Assembly: GCF_049310025.1 (NCBI RefSeq)
Contig: NZ_JBJYKD010000007.1
Location: 59,925-123,924 of the forward strand
Direction: 5' to 3'
From: JBJYKD01 sp049310025
GTDB lineage: Bacteria > Bacillota > Thermosediminibacteria > Thermosediminibacterales > Tepidanaerobacteraceae
DNA length: 64,000 nt
This document shows, piece by piece, positions 49,387 through 59,755 of this stretch. Position 1 is the first letter of the stretch. Each line of letters starts with the position of its first letter. The notes beneath the pieces were generated by a model. It made no database searches. It saw nothing but the letters and a program-made list of their open reading frames with translations, and was not told the DNA's origin. The translations under genes and the position numbers were made by a program.

Positions 49387-50403
49387 TTGAGAGAAGAGCT
49401 TACGAGGCTGAAGGAAAAAGCATTAAAAATTCTCGCGGAAGCCAAAAGTCTTGAAGAAATTAACGAACTCAGGATAAAAATCCTTGGAAAAAAAGGTGAA
49501 TTAACTTCGATCTTGAGGGGTATGGCAAATCTGGCCCCGGATGAGAGGCCTGTCATAGGCAAGCTGGCCAATGATATCAAAGAGGACCTGGAGCAAAAAT
49601 TCTCGGAAAAAACCGTTCAAATAAAGCAAAAATTAAAAGAAAAAATGCTGGAAGAGGAACGTATTGACGTAACAATACCATCCGACATTACACTCGGTCA
49701 TAAGCACCCGCTTACCTTAATAATGGATGAAATCCGGGACATATTCATAGGCCTGGGCTATGAAGTGGTGGAAGGCCCCGAGATAGAGCTGGATTACTAC
49801 AACTTTGAAGCGTTGAACACGCCAAAAGACCACCCGGCAAGGGATGTCCAGGACACGTTTTATATCACTAATGAGATATTGTTAAGAACACAAACATCCC
49901 CCGTTCAGGTGAGGACGATGGAGAGGCGAAAGCCGCCGCTTAAGATCATCGCACCCGGGCGGGTGTTCCGTTCCGATGCGGTAGATGCCACCCATTCTCC
50001 CATGTTTCACCAGGTCGAAGGCCTGGCTATCGGAAATAATATAACCATGGCCGATCTCAAAGGAACGCTGGTTACTTTTGCCCGCAAAATGTTTGGAAAA
50101 GAAAGGAAGGCGAGATTCAGGCCTCACTACTTCCCCTTTACAGAGCCCAGTGCGGAAATGGACATATCCTGTATAGAATGCCAGGGCAAAGGCTGCCGGA
50201 TATGTTCTTACACCGGATGGCTGGAAATCCTGGGGTGCGGCATGGTCCACCCTAATGTACTGGAAAACGTTGGGTATGACCCGGAAAAAGTTGGAGGATT
50301 TGCCTTCGGCATGGGTGTCGAAAGGATAGCCATGTTGAAATACGGCATTAACGATATGCGCCTTTTCTACGAAAATGACCTGCGGTTTTTGAAGCAGTTT
50401 TAG
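49387..50403 (+). CDS. pheS: phenylalanine-tRNA ligase alpha subunit
   Basis: A 338-residue subunit of normal length. The N-terminal coiled coil (1-90) is followed by the catalytic domain: HPLTLIMDEIRDIF, the motif-2 region FRSDAVDATHSPMFHQVEGL and motif 3 GFAFGMGVERIAML. It also has the extra cysteine cluster CIECQGKGCRICSYTGWLEILG. The start is TTG 49387 with GGGAGGT upstream. With PheT it forms an (alpha-beta)2 enzyme that charges tRNA-Phe. Confidence 0.97.
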   Translation: MREELTRLKEKALKILAEAKSLEEINELRIKILGKKGELTSILRGMANLAPDERPVIGKLANDIKEDLEQKFSEKTVQIKQKLKEKMLEEERIDVTIPSDITLGHKHPLTLIMDEIRDIFIGLGYEVVEGPEIELDYYNFEALNTPKDHPARDVQDTFYITNEILLRTQTSPVQVRTMERRKPPLKIIAPGRVFRSDAVDATHSPMFHQVEGLAIGNNITMADLKGTLVTFARKMFGKERKARFRPHYFPFTEPSAEMDISCIECQGKGCRICSYTGWLEILGCGMVHPNVLENVGYDPEKVGGFAFGMGVERIAMLKYGINDMRLFYENDLRFLKQF

Positions 50404-50418
50404 GAGGGGGAATAACTA

Positions 50419-52815
50419 ATGCTGGTGCCAATAAGCTGGTTAAAAGAATATGTGGATGTAAATATCGGGATTGAAGAACTTACCGCAAAGCTGACCATGT
50501 CGGGATCCAATGTGGAGGGAGTTGAAATCCTGGGTAGAGATATCGATAAAGTCGTTATAGGCGAGATTAAAAAAGTAGAAAAACATCCCAATGCTGACAA
50601 ATTACTGGTAACGCAGGTTAGTACAGGTACTCAGGTCCTTCAGATAGTAACCGGCGCCACCAATATAAAAGAAAACGATAAAGTACCCGTAGCCTTGCCC
50701 GGGTCTACCATCCACGGCGGACAGAAAATACACAGCGCAAAATTCAGGGGTGTAGAGTCCGAAGGCATGCTGTGCTCCGCCCGGGAATTGGGTTTAGACG
50801 ACCACGGCTTGCCGGAGGACATGCGGGATGGGATTTTAATACTGCCTGAAAATGCTCCCGTTGGCGCGGATATAAAAGATTACTTGAGTCTGGAAGATAC
50901 GGTCATAGACTTTGAAATTACACCCAACAGGCCCGATTGCCTGAGCATTATAGGCATGGCCAGGGAAGCGGCCGCTACGTTAAAATCGGATTTACATTTG
51001 CCGCGAATTTCCATCACAGAAGAAGCAGAAGAGCGGATTGATGAAATGGCAGGTATCACAATAGAGGCCGAGGATCTGTGCAGCCGCTATGTGGCAAGAA
51101 TGGCTAAGGATGTCAAAATAGGCCCCTCACCTCTCTGGATGCAGAGAAGGCTCCAGGCCTGCGGGGTCCGGCCTATTAACAATATAGTGGATATTACCAA
51201 TTATGTAATGATGGAACTGGGGCAGCCCCTGCATGCCTTCGATTATGAAAAATTGGATGGGCGTTCGCTCATCGTCCGGAGAGGCAAAAGTCATGAAAAA
51301 ATAATTACACTGGATGGTGTGGAAAGGGCCGTCTCCGAAGAAATGCTGGTTATTGCCGATAAAAGTAAGCCTGTGGCCATTGCGGGTGTTATGGGCGGCG
51401 CCGACGCGGAAATCAGTCATTCTACCAAATGGATACTCCTGGAATCCGCCAACTTTTCCGGACCAAGTATCCGGAAAACCTCCAGAAAATTGGGACTTAG
51501 GTCCGAGGCTTCAATGAGGTTCGAAAAAGGAATTGATCCCAACCTTTGCCATATTGCCGCAGACCGGGCATGTCAGTTAATTGAAGAATTGGGTGTTGGG
51601 AAAGTATTAAAGGGTTCCATCGATGTCTATCCCCGGAAGGTAAATTCCAGAAGGATACCCTTGCGCCCGGAAAAAGTAAACCAGGTGCTGGGGACCCGGC
51701 TTTCAACTGATGAAATGGTAGATATTTTAAATCGCCTGGAACTCAGGGTTGAAGAAACACCGGCAGGCATTTTTGTCAACATACCCACCTTCAGGACTGA
51801 TATTTCAAAAGAGGCCGATCTGATCGAAGAGATTGCAAGGATATACGGCTACGACAGGCTGCCATCTACTTTGCCCCGGGGCGATGCTACTCAAGGGGGA
51901 CTGAATACCCGTCAAAAAATAATGGAAGATATCAAACAGGTTTTGATGGGATGCGGGTTTTCAGAAATTTACACCTATTCCTTTGTGAGCCCGAAAGTTT
52001 TTGACAGCATTAACGCTCCCAAAGACAGCCCGTTGAGGCGGGCTATTGCCCTGCTAAACCCGCTGGGGGAAGACCAGAGCATAATGAGGACCACCATGAT
52101 TCCCAACATCCTCGATGTTATAAAGTATAACCTGAACCAGAAAGTAGAAGAAATTAGGCTTTTTGAAGCGGGAACGGTATACTTGCCCGAGGAACTGCCT
52201 TTAAAAGAGCTGCCCTATGAAAAAAAGAGGCTGACGCTGGGGATCTGCGGCAAATCCATGGATTATTACGATTTAAAGAGGGTAATCGAAACCATCTTTT
52301 GCAAACTTAGAATACAGAAATATTTATTCATGCCGGAAAAACACTTTGCATTCCACCCTGGCCGGTGCGCCAAGATAATGCTTGAGACCGGCGAACTGGG
52401 AATTGTGGGAGAAATTCACCCTGACGTACTGGAAAATTATGACATTAAAAAGAGAACGTATGTGGCCGAAATAGACCTGGACCTGTTGCTTGAAAATGCA
52501 TGCACCACCATAAGGTTCAAGCCGCTGCCGAAATTCCCAGCCTCCGATAGAGACCTGGCCATTGTTGTGGAGGACCGGGTGCTAGCCGGCGATATAATAG
52601 AAGCCATAAAAGAGGCGGGCGGAGAGCTTTTGGAAAAAGTTGAGCTGTTTGACGTATATAAAGGCGGGCAGATTCCCAGAGGTTTTAAGAGTATGGCGTT
52701 TTCCCTTACCTACAGGGCGGCGGAAAGGACACTCACGGATACAGAAGTGAACGATGTCCACGCCAGGATAAAAGCCCATCTTGTAGAAAAATTCAATGGA
52801 ACTTTGCGGGAATAG
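50419..52815 (+). CDS. pheT: phenylalanine-tRNA ligase beta subunit
   Basis: A 798-residue subunit: tRNA-binding (EMAP-like) domain 40-150, B3/B4 editing domain ~200-380, B5 domain ~400-470 (RRIPLRPEKVNQVLGTRLS), a catalytic-like domain, and the C-terminal FDX-ACB domain (~705-798, FPASDRDLAIVVEDRVLAGD). It lies 16 bases after pheS in the same operon and is intact. Confidence 0.97.
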   Translation: MLVPISWLKEYVDVNIGIEELTAKLTMSGSNVEGVEILGRDIDKVVIGEIKKVEKHPNADKLLVTQVSTGTQVLQIVTGATNIKENDKVPVALPGSTIHGGQKIHSAKFRGVESEGMLCSARELGLDDHGLPEDMRDGILILPENAPVGADIKDYLSLEDTVIDFEITPNRPDCLSIIGMAREAAATLKSDLHLPRISITEEAEERIDEMAGITIEAEDLCSRYVARMAKDVKIGPSPLWMQRRLQACGVRPINNIVDITNYVMMELGQPLHAFDYEKLDGRSLIVRRGKSHEKIITLDGVERAVSEEMLVIADKSKPVAIAGVMGGADAEISHSTKWILLESANFSGPSIRKTSRKLGLRSEASMRFEKGIDPNLCHIAADRACQLIEELGVGKVLKGSIDVYPRKVNSRRIPLRPEKVNQVLGTRLSTDEMVDILNRLELRVEETPAGIFVNIPTFRTDISKEADLIEEIARIYGYDRLPSTLPRGDATQGGLNTRQKIMEDIKQVLMGCGFSEIYTYSFVSPKVFDSINAPKDSPLRRAIALLNPLGEDQSIMRTTMIPNILDVIKYNLNQKVEEIRLFEAGTVYLPEELPLKELPYEKKRLTLGICGKSMDYYDLKRVIETIFCKLRIQKYLFMPEKHFAFHPGRCAKIMLETGELGIVGEIHPDVLENYDIKKRTYVAEIDLDLLLENACTTIRFKPLPKFPASDRDLAIVVEDRVLAGDIIEAIKEAGGELLEKVELFDVYKGGQIPRGFKSMAFSLTYRAAERTLTDTEVNDVHARIKAHLVEKFNGTLRE

Positions 52816-52875
52816 AGCAGGATTTTTGACTGTTATAAAGAATTATGTTAGATAAAACGTTTGAGGGTGGTTGGG

Positions 52876-53145
52876 ATGCAAAAGGGGTCCGAACAAATTA
52901 ATAGAATTAAGGTTGAGATCAATGGAGAAGATTATTATATAAAGGGGACCGCTCCGGAAGAATACATCAAGCAGGTGGCTTCTTACGTCGATAAAAAGAT
53001 GAAAAACCTTTCCCAAAGTCATCCGAATTTAAGCAGGAATAGGGTTGCGGTGCTGGCGGCCCTCAATATTACCGATGAACTTTTTAAATTGAAAAAGGAG
53101 TATGAGGAATTTTTGAGCATGGTGGACGGCGAGTCGAGAGGTTGA
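52876..53145 (+). CDS. zapA: cell division protein ZapA
   Basis: An 89-residue ZapA: N-terminal strand pair (INRIKVEINGEDYYIKGTAPEEYIKQVASYVDKKM) and a C-terminal coiled coil (RVAVLAALNITDELFKLKKEYEEF). ZapA promotes FtsZ bundling. ATG 52876 follows GAGGGTGG with 5-base spacing; the frame is open further upstream. It overlaps the region of the polX start, as in many Firmicutes. Confidence 0.88.
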   Translation: MQKGSEQINRIKVEINGEDYYIKGTAPEEYIKQVASYVDKKMKNLSQSHPNLSRNRVAVLAALNITDELFKLKKEYEEFLSMVDGESRG

Positions 53146-53153
53146 ATTATTTT

Positions 53154-54872
53154 ATGAGAAATTTTCAGGTGTCTTTTATACTTTCTGATATCGCAGATAT
53201 GCTGGAGATTAAAGGCGAGAATTTCTTCAAGGTGAGGGCGTACCGGAAAGCTGCCCATGTGATTGAAAATTTGGCGGTGGAAGTGGAGGATTTAATGAGA
53301 GAAACCCCCCTTGAAAGCATCGAGGGCATTGGAAAGGCCATCGCAGGGAAAATCACAGAAATAGTAAATACCGGCACATGCAGGTATTACGAAGAATTAA
53401 AAGAAAATTTCCCCAGAGGCCTTGTAGAAATGCTTAAAATCCCCGGCCTTGGTGCACGCAAGGTTAAAACCATCTATGATGCCCTGAATATTTCTTCGAT
53501 TGACGAATTGGAAAAAGCTGCCAGATCCCATAAATTGAGAAATTTACCCGGCATGGGGGTAAAGACCGAACAGGCGATCTTAAAAGGAATCCAGATGGTT
53601 AGAGGCGGGGCGGGGAAGATGTTACTTCCAACCGCCTTATCTCTGGCAGAAGACCTGATCTCAAAGCTTTCTGGGATGCCCGAGGTAGAAAAAATAGAAG
53701 CGGCGGGGAGCCTGCGGCGGAGAAAAGAAATGATAGGGGATATCGACCTCATCATAGCATCCACTTATCCTGAGGACGTGGTGGAGGGTTTTTTGAAAAT
53801 CCCCACCATAGCCGAAGTGACGGCAAAGGGGTCCGCTAAAGTCAGTGTGCGCCTGGATATGGGTATCCAGGTAGATTTGAGAATAGTGGAACCCAAATCT
53901 TTTTATCCTGCTTTGCAATACTTTACCGGTAGCAAGGAACATAACACAAAATTGCGTAGCATTTCTCAGGAGATGGGATTTAAGTTAAACGAGTACGGGA
54001 TTTTTGAGCCGGCATTCGATAGGGCTATTTTCCCAGAAAGTGAAGAGGAGTTATACAAACAATTTGGCATGCCATATATTATCCCTGAACTCCGGGAGGA
54101 CCGGGGGGAAATAGAAGCCGCCATGACGGGACGCCTTCCTGAAGTTATAGACTTGAAAGATATCAAAGGCGATCTGCATGTCCACAGTGACTGGAGCGAC
54201 GGTGTAAATTCTATTGAATCCATAGCTTTGGCCGCCAGGGCGATGGGCTATGAATACATAGCCATAACCGACCATTCCAAATCGTTGAAAGTCGCCAGGG
54301 GCTTGGACGAAAAACGTTTGAAAGAGCAGATGGAGCTTATTAAAAAGTTAAATCAGTCAATAGAAGGCTTTCGAATCCTAACCGGTATTGAAGTGGACAT
54401 TTTATCCGATGAAATTCTGGATTTTGACGACGAGATATTAAAAGAGCTTGATGTGGTGGTGGCATCCATTCACAGCGGTTTTAAACAGGACCGCGAAAAG
54501 CTCACAAGGCGCATCCTTGCCGCCTGCGAAAACCCTCATGTGGATATTATAGCCCACCCAACCGGACGTATGCTGGGAAAGCGCGACCCTTACGATGTTG
54601 ACTTGGAACTCATTTTAAAAGCCGCCGCCGAGACGGGAACCATATTGGAAATAAACTCATCGCCGGACCGGCTGGATTTAAATGACCTTATGGCCAAAAG
54701 GGCCAAAGAAATGGGAGTGAAAATTTCCATTGATACCGACGCTCATGAAAAAGATGGGCTCAAGGATATGAAGTACGGCGTTTGGGTGGCTCGACGGGGG
54801 TGGCTTGAAAAAAAAGATGTAATAAACACATTGCCGCTGGATGAACTTTTAAAGGAGTTGAAAGCCAAGTGA
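53154..54872 (+). CDS. polX: DNA polymerase/3'-5' exonuclease PolX
   Basis: A 572-residue family X polymerase. The 8-kDa domain and HhH region (LESIEGIGKAIAGKI, LKIPGLGARKVKTI) lead to the nucleotidyltransferase motif GSLRRRKEMIGDIDLI near 185. A C-terminal PHP exonuclease starts at GDLHVHSDWSDG (~341) with further metal ligands (ITDHSKS, HPTGRMLGKR, IDTDAHE). It acts in base-excision and gap repair. ATG 53154 is chosen; TTG 53142 is possible. Its TGA overlaps the next GTG. Confidence 0.95.
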   Translation: MRNFQVSFILSDIADMLEIKGENFFKVRAYRKAAHVIENLAVEVEDLMRETPLESIEGIGKAIAGKITEIVNTGTCRYYEELKENFPRGLVEMLKIPGLGARKVKTIYDALNISSIDELEKAARSHKLRNLPGMGVKTEQAILKGIQMVRGGAGKMLLPTALSLAEDLISKLSGMPEVEKIEAAGSLRRRKEMIGDIDLIIASTYPEDVVEGFLKIPTIAEVTAKGSAKVSVRLDMGIQVDLRIVEPKSFYPALQYFTGSKEHNTKLRSISQEMGFKLNEYGIFEPAFDRAIFPESEEELYKQFGMPYIIPELREDRGEIEAAMTGRLPEVIDLKDIKGDLHVHSDWSDGVNSIESIALAARAMGYEYIAITDHSKSLKVARGLDEKRLKEQMELIKKLNQSIEGFRILTGIEVDILSDEILDFDDEILKELDVVVASIHSGFKQDREKLTRRILAACENPHVDIIAHPTGRMLGKRDPYDVDLELILKAAAETGTILEINSSPDRLDLNDLMAKRAKEMGVKISIDTDAHEKDGLKDMKYGVWVARRGWLEKKDVINTLPLDELLKELKAK

Positions 54873-57307
54873 AGGTGCCGGAACTTCTATCGCCTGCAGG
54901 CTGCTTTGAGGCTCTAAAGGCTGCCGTGGAAAACGGGGCCGATGCGGTATATCTCGGGGGAAAAGAATTCAACGCCCGGAGAGCGGCCAGCAATTTTGAT
55001 CGAAAAGAGCTCGAGGCTGCCTGTGAGTATGCTCATCTTAAAGGTGTAAACGTATATGTGACCGTAAATATCCTGATATCCGACCGGGAGATGGAAGAGG
55101 CCGGCGATTTTATTGAGTTTCTTTATTCCATAGGGGTAGACGGTATTATCGTCCAGGACTTAGGCCTGGGATTTTTTATAAAGAGCAATTTTAAGGAAAT
55201 GGAGCTGCACGGCAGCACCCAGATGACCATTCACAACCTGGAAAGCGCCATGGTGCTTGAAAAATTGAATTTTGATCGGGTGGTCTTGGCACGGGAACTT
55301 TCCCTTGATGAAATCAGGGAGATTAAGGAGAAAACGAATTTAAAAATTGAAACTTTTGTACATGGAGCCCTGTGCTTTTGTTATTCAGGGCAGTGCCTAA
55401 TGAGCAGCTTTATAGGCGCAAGAAGCGGTAACCGGGGCCAGTGCGCCCAGCCCTGCCGCCTGCCGTATATACTGGTGGACGAAAAAGAAATGCCGCTTAC
55501 CAAAAAACTCCACCTTTTAAGTCCAAGGGATCTGAACATGATTGAGCATTTGCCTTCCCTTATAGAGGCTGGCATTGATTCTTTTAAAATCGAGGGAAGA
55601 TTAAAAAGGCCTGAGTATGTGGCACAGGTTACGGCTTTGTACAGGAAAGCTATAGACAATTATCTGGAATACCCGGAAAAATATAAAATAGGCACCGAAG
55701 ATAAAAAAAGGCTTTTACAGATTTTCAACAGAGATTTTACCACGGGATATTATTTTTATAATCCAGGACCCGAACTGATGAGCATAGAGTGTCCCAGGAA
55801 TAAGGGGCTTTACCTGGGAAAAGTCGCCGATTTCAACAAAAAAACGGGACTTGTCAAAATTAAACTTGCGGAGAAGCTCCGGGTAGGCGATGGCATTGAT
55901 TTCAGAGGGGAAGAAAGTTTTGGCTACACGGTAACCAGATTTTACCTGAATGGTAAGGATGTAAAGGAAGCCGGGGCGGGTTCTTCCATAGAACTTAGGA
56001 CAAAAAAACCATTGCCGAAGGGAACGCCGGTTTATAAGACTTCAGATGCCATGCTTTTAAAAGAGCTAAGAAGGACGTACCAAGATCACAACCTAACGAA
56101 GAAAATACCCGTGGATATAGAGGTTACTGTTAAAATCGGTCGGCCACTGGAGATCAGGGTTACCGACGAAGACGGTAATGTAGCCGTCGAAAAAGCCGAT
56201 TGTATCGCTGAAAAGGCGGAGCGGGAACCTTTAAACGAACAACTGCTGAAAGACCAGATAAACAGGCTTGGAAATACGGTTTTTAGGTTGAGAAATTTCA
56301 GGGTTGATATGGACGACGGAGTTATAGTTCCTTTTAGCGTTATTAATGAGACCAGGAGAAGGGCGATGAGGAGTCTGGAAAAGATCAGGATTAGGCGGCG
56401 TTTTAAACCCCGGATCACCACCGACTGGAAAAGATTTTTACTTCAGTTTACCCCAGGAAAAGATAATGGAAAAGACAATAGACTTGCCGGGTTAAGATTG
56501 AGTGTTCGGGTCGACAGCCCCGAAGCCGCCCGGCTGGCAGTTTCTTTAGGTGCGGATATGGTTTACTTCGGAGGAGATGACGTTTCTCTTACGTATAAAT
56601 TTTACAGGGGCGTTTTTGAAATGACTCAGGCAGCCGGCAGGGAGTTTTATCTGGTGCTGCCGAGGATTATTAAATCACGTAAAATGGCACAAATCAAAAC
56701 TTTTCTTAGAGAGCTGAAAAATTCGGGCATAACCGGTATTGTAGGAGGAAACCTGGGTATTTTATACGAAGCCAAAAGCGAAGGGCTTGAGGTGGTGGCG
56801 GATTTTTCTTTAAATACCTTTAACTCCTTAAGTTTCACGGTGTTACGCGACATTGGGGTGAAAAGGGCCATAGTCTCTACCGAACTTAATTTAAAACAGA
56901 TAAAAGATATAGGCACCGATATTGAGAAAGAGTGCATAGTACACGGTAGAATTCCCCTTATGGTCAGCGAGCATGATCTGATAACCGCCAATCTAAAAAA
57001 AGATGCTTCAAAGGCAAAGGTTAAAGGGATCAAGGACAGGTTGGGAAAAGTTTTTCCCGTAAAGGTTGACGAGGATGGAAGGACCCATATATATAATTGT
57101 TATGAACTTTGTATGATAAATTATTTAAAGGAATTACAGGATTTCGGGGTAGATGTATGCGAGCTTTATCTTCCGAATACGGATGCCCACAGGGTGAAAT
57201 ACTTAGTCAGTTACTATGTAAGAGCTTTGCGCAAACAAGAAAAAATAGACGAGTCGGAGATAACTCCAGATTTTACTCACGGCCACTTTTTTAGAGGAGT
57301 TATGTAG
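54869..57307 (+). CDS. peptidase U32 family protein (RlhA-like)
   Basis: An 812-residue protein with a U32 core at 1-300: PELLSPAGCFEALKAAVENGADAVYLGG and the HGALCFCYSGQCLMSSFIG...GQCAQPCR cysteine signature. A DUF3656-type middle domain (300-540) and a second U32-like half (550-780) follow. Long U32 proteins of this kind include RlhA, which hydroxylates 23S rRNA, so an RNA-modifying role is more likely than proteolysis. GTG 54869 overlaps the polX stop. Confidence 0.88.
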   Translation: MKVPELLSPAGCFEALKAAVENGADAVYLGGKEFNARRAASNFDRKELEAACEYAHLKGVNVYVTVNILISDREMEEAGDFIEFLYSIGVDGIIVQDLGLGFFIKSNFKEMELHGSTQMTIHNLESAMVLEKLNFDRVVLARELSLDEIREIKEKTNLKIETFVHGALCFCYSGQCLMSSFIGARSGNRGQCAQPCRLPYILVDEKEMPLTKKLHLLSPRDLNMIEHLPSLIEAGIDSFKIEGRLKRPEYVAQVTALYRKAIDNYLEYPEKYKIGTEDKKRLLQIFNRDFTTGYYFYNPGPELMSIECPRNKGLYLGKVADFNKKTGLVKIKLAEKLRVGDGIDFRGEESFGYTVTRFYLNGKDVKEAGAGSSIELRTKKPLPKGTPVYKTSDAMLLKELRRTYQDHNLTKKIPVDIEVTVKIGRPLEIRVTDEDGNVAVEKADCIAEKAEREPLNEQLLKDQINRLGNTVFRLRNFRVDMDDGVIVPFSVINETRRRAMRSLEKIRIRRRFKPRITTDWKRFLLQFTPGKDNGKDNRLAGLRLSVRVDSPEAARLAVSLGADMVYFGGDDVSLTYKFYRGVFEMTQAAGREFYLVLPRIIKSRKMAQIKTFLRELKNSGITGIVGGNLGILYEAKSEGLEVVADFSLNTFNSLSFTVLRDIGVKRAIVSTELNLKQIKDIGTDIEKECIVHGRIPLMVSEHDLITANLKKDASKAKVKGIKDRLGKVFPVKVDEDGRTHIYNCYELCMINYLKELQDFGVDVCELYLPNTDAHRVKYLVSYYVRALRKQEKIDESEITPDFTHGHFFRGVM

Positions 57308-57387
57308 ATACAGATTATTACAAAATTTATTCAACTTTATTTTTAGGTTAGCCGGATGTGTATAAATTCCTTTGAAAAGGTGATTAA

Positions 57388-59754
57388 ATGAACAAAAAGG
57401 TAGAAGCCGTTTTAGAGTTTGACAAAATTAAAAAGAATTTGAGTGAATATGCCGTATCTCCGATGGCAGAAGAGATTATTTTAAATCTTGAGCCTTTGAG
57501 CGATGAGGTATTAATAAAAAAACTCCAGCAGGAGACCAGTGAGGGCGTGGCCCTAATTAAAGCCGGCGTAAACCTTCCTCTTGAAGGCTTAAAAGACATA
57601 AGGAATTCTTTGCGCCTGGCAAAGATAGGGTCACTGCTGACCCCGAAAGAATTGCTGGATATTGCTTCCACCATGAAAACGTCCAGGTTAATAAAGACAA
57701 TGTGGACCGAAAAAAGGCTGGATAATTGCCGGATAATAGATGAGATAATTGAAGGCCTGCGCTCTTTTCAATCCATTGAAGAAAAGATATATAGAGCAAT
57801 TTTGAATGAAGATGAGATCGCCGATGATGCGAGCCCCAAGCTGAGTTTAATTAGGAGGCAGAAAAGAACATTAAGTGAAAAGATTAGAGAGAAATTGGAA
57901 GCAATTATAAATTCGCCCCAGTACCAAAAAATGCTGCAAGAACCCATAGTAACTGTGAGAAAAGATCGCTTCGTTATACCCATAAAGCAGGAATTCAGGG
58001 GAAGTATCGCCGGAGTTATACACGACCAGTCCGGCAGCGGCGCCACGCTCTTTATAGAACCTCTTCCTGTACTGGAGTTAAATAACGAACTCGGTAAGCT
58101 TGAAATCGAAGAAAAACGAGAGATAGAAAGAATACTATGGGAGTTTAGTTCAAAGATTCAGGCAAATTACGACTATATTCTTGACACCCTGAATGGCCTG
58201 GTAAAGCTGGACTTCATTATGGCAAAGGCAAACTACAGTCTGGATATAAAAGGTGTGGAACCGCTTTTCAACAACAGGGGTTTTATAAATATAATTAAAG
58301 GAAGGCATCCGTTGTTGAAAGGCGAAGTGGTCCCCATAGATGTCTTCCTGGGCGATAAATTTACCATTCTCGTCATAACCGGGCCGAATACGGGCGGCAA
58401 GACGGTTTCGTTAAAGACCGTGGGACTTTTGGTGCTTATGGGCCAATCGGGGCTGCACGTTCCTGCCGAGGAAGGCACGGAGCTTTCCGTTTTTGAAGAA
58501 GTGTTTGCCGACATAGGTGACGAACAGAGCATAGAACAGAGCCTGAGCACCTTTTCCGCTCATATGAAAAATATTAAAGAAATTGTGGAAAGGGCCTCCG
58601 AAAATTGTTTAGTCCTTCTGGATGAGCTGGGCGCGGGCACGGACCCCACTGAGGGTGCGGCCCTTGCCATGGCTATTCTTGAGTATTTTTATGAAAAAAA
58701 GACCAGGGTCCTTGCAACAACTCATTACAGTGAACTTAAGACTTTTGCATTTTCAAAAGAAGGTATTGAGAACGCAAGCGTGGAATTCGATGTAAAAACC
58801 CTTAGCCCCACATACAAACTGACCATAGGTATCCCCGGGAAGAGCAACGCCTTTGAAATAGCGGAAAGGCTCGGTTTAAAAAGGGAGGTCATCGACCTGG
58901 CCAGGAGCCTTATTGCGGACGAAAATTTAAAGATGGAGGATTTATTAAAGCATATCGAACAGGAAAAAAATAAAGCGGAGGAAGAAAAAGAAGAACTCCG
59001 GTCTTTAAAGATAAAATACCTGAAAAAATTGCAGCAGCTGGAGGAGGAAAGGCAAAAGACCCGTTTCCAGCAGGAGAAAATTCTTGAAGGGGCCAAAGAA
59101 AAGGCCAGGTCTATACTGAAGAAAGTCGAAAGTGAGGCTGAGCAAATTATTTCCCGCTTAAAGGAATTGGATTCGGAAAGTGAAAGACAAGTTAGGGACC
59201 GGGCGATAGAAAATGCCAGATCCTGGCTTAAAAAAACCGGTGAAGAGTTTCGGGACGAAAAAGATGCCATTGTCAAAACCGTTTCACAGGGGCATAAAAA
59301 ACCTTTAAAACCGGGAGAAAAAGTAAAAATTGCGGGATTGGGCCAGGAAGGCTACATCATAGCTATAAATGAAATATCAAAATCGGCCCAGGTTCAGGTG
59401 GGAGTAATGAAAATTAACGTTCCTACAGACAGCCTTTTAAAAGCGGAAAGTGAAGAGTTTGAAGAAGAAAAATATAAATATGCTTCTATGGCCATGGGAA
59501 AAAGAAAGGATATACCGACATCATTAGACTTGCGGGGGCTTACCCTGGACGAAGCACTGATAAAAGTGGATAAGTATTTAGACGACGCTTACATGGCCGG
59601 TATTCCCGCTGTTACTTTGATTCACGGCAAGGGCACCGGAGTTCTGAGGAAGGGCATTCAGGAAATGCTCAGGGGAAGGCCAAATATAAAAACCTATAGG
59701 CCGGGGAATATCGATGAAGGGGGCCTGGGTGTTACGGTGGTGGAATTTAACTAA
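57388..59754 (+). CDS. mutS2: MutS2 endonuclease
   Basis: A 788-residue MutS2: clamp/core (1-300), ATPase with Walker A GPNTGGKT at ~332 and Walker B LLDELGAGTDPTEG, signature SLSTFSAHM, a long coiled coil (510-620), a KOW-like segment, and a C-terminal Smr nuclease domain (DLRGLTLDEA ~714, then HGKGTGVLRKG). It suppresses recombination and rescues collided ribosomes in Bacillus. AAAGGTG precedes ATG 57388. Confidence 0.96.
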   Translation: MNKKVEAVLEFDKIKKNLSEYAVSPMAEEIILNLEPLSDEVLIKKLQQETSEGVALIKAGVNLPLEGLKDIRNSLRLAKIGSLLTPKELLDIASTMKTSRLIKTMWTEKRLDNCRIIDEIIEGLRSFQSIEEKIYRAILNEDEIADDASPKLSLIRRQKRTLSEKIREKLEAIINSPQYQKMLQEPIVTVRKDRFVIPIKQEFRGSIAGVIHDQSGSGATLFIEPLPVLELNNELGKLEIEEKREIERILWEFSSKIQANYDYILDTLNGLVKLDFIMAKANYSLDIKGVEPLFNNRGFINIIKGRHPLLKGEVVPIDVFLGDKFTILVITGPNTGGKTVSLKTVGLLVLMGQSGLHVPAEEGTELSVFEEVFADIGDEQSIEQSLSTFSAHMKNIKEIVERASENCLVLLDELGAGTDPTEGAALAMAILEYFYEKKTRVLATTHYSELKTFAFSKEGIENASVEFDVKTLSPTYKLTIGIPGKSNAFEIAERLGLKREVIDLARSLIADENLKMEDLLKHIEQEKNKAEEEKEELRSLKIKYLKKLQQLEEERQKTRFQQEKILEGAKEKARSILKKVESEAEQIISRLKELDSESERQVRDRAIENARSWLKKTGEEFRDEKDAIVKTVSQGHKKPLKPGEKVKIAGLGQEGYIIAINEISKSAQVQVGVMKINVPTDSLLKAESEEFEEEKYKYASMAMGKRKDIPTSLDLRGLTLDEALIKVDKYLDDAYMAGIPAVTLIHGKGTGVLRKGIQEMLRGRPNIKTYRPGNIDEGGLGVTVVEFN

Positions 59755-59755
59755 A

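Noticed and set aside
54869..57307. The U32 protein as a collagenase-type protease.
   Set aside because: Long U32/DUF3656 proteins next to core genes are better explained as RNA-modifying RlhA-like enzymes; no protease context is seen.
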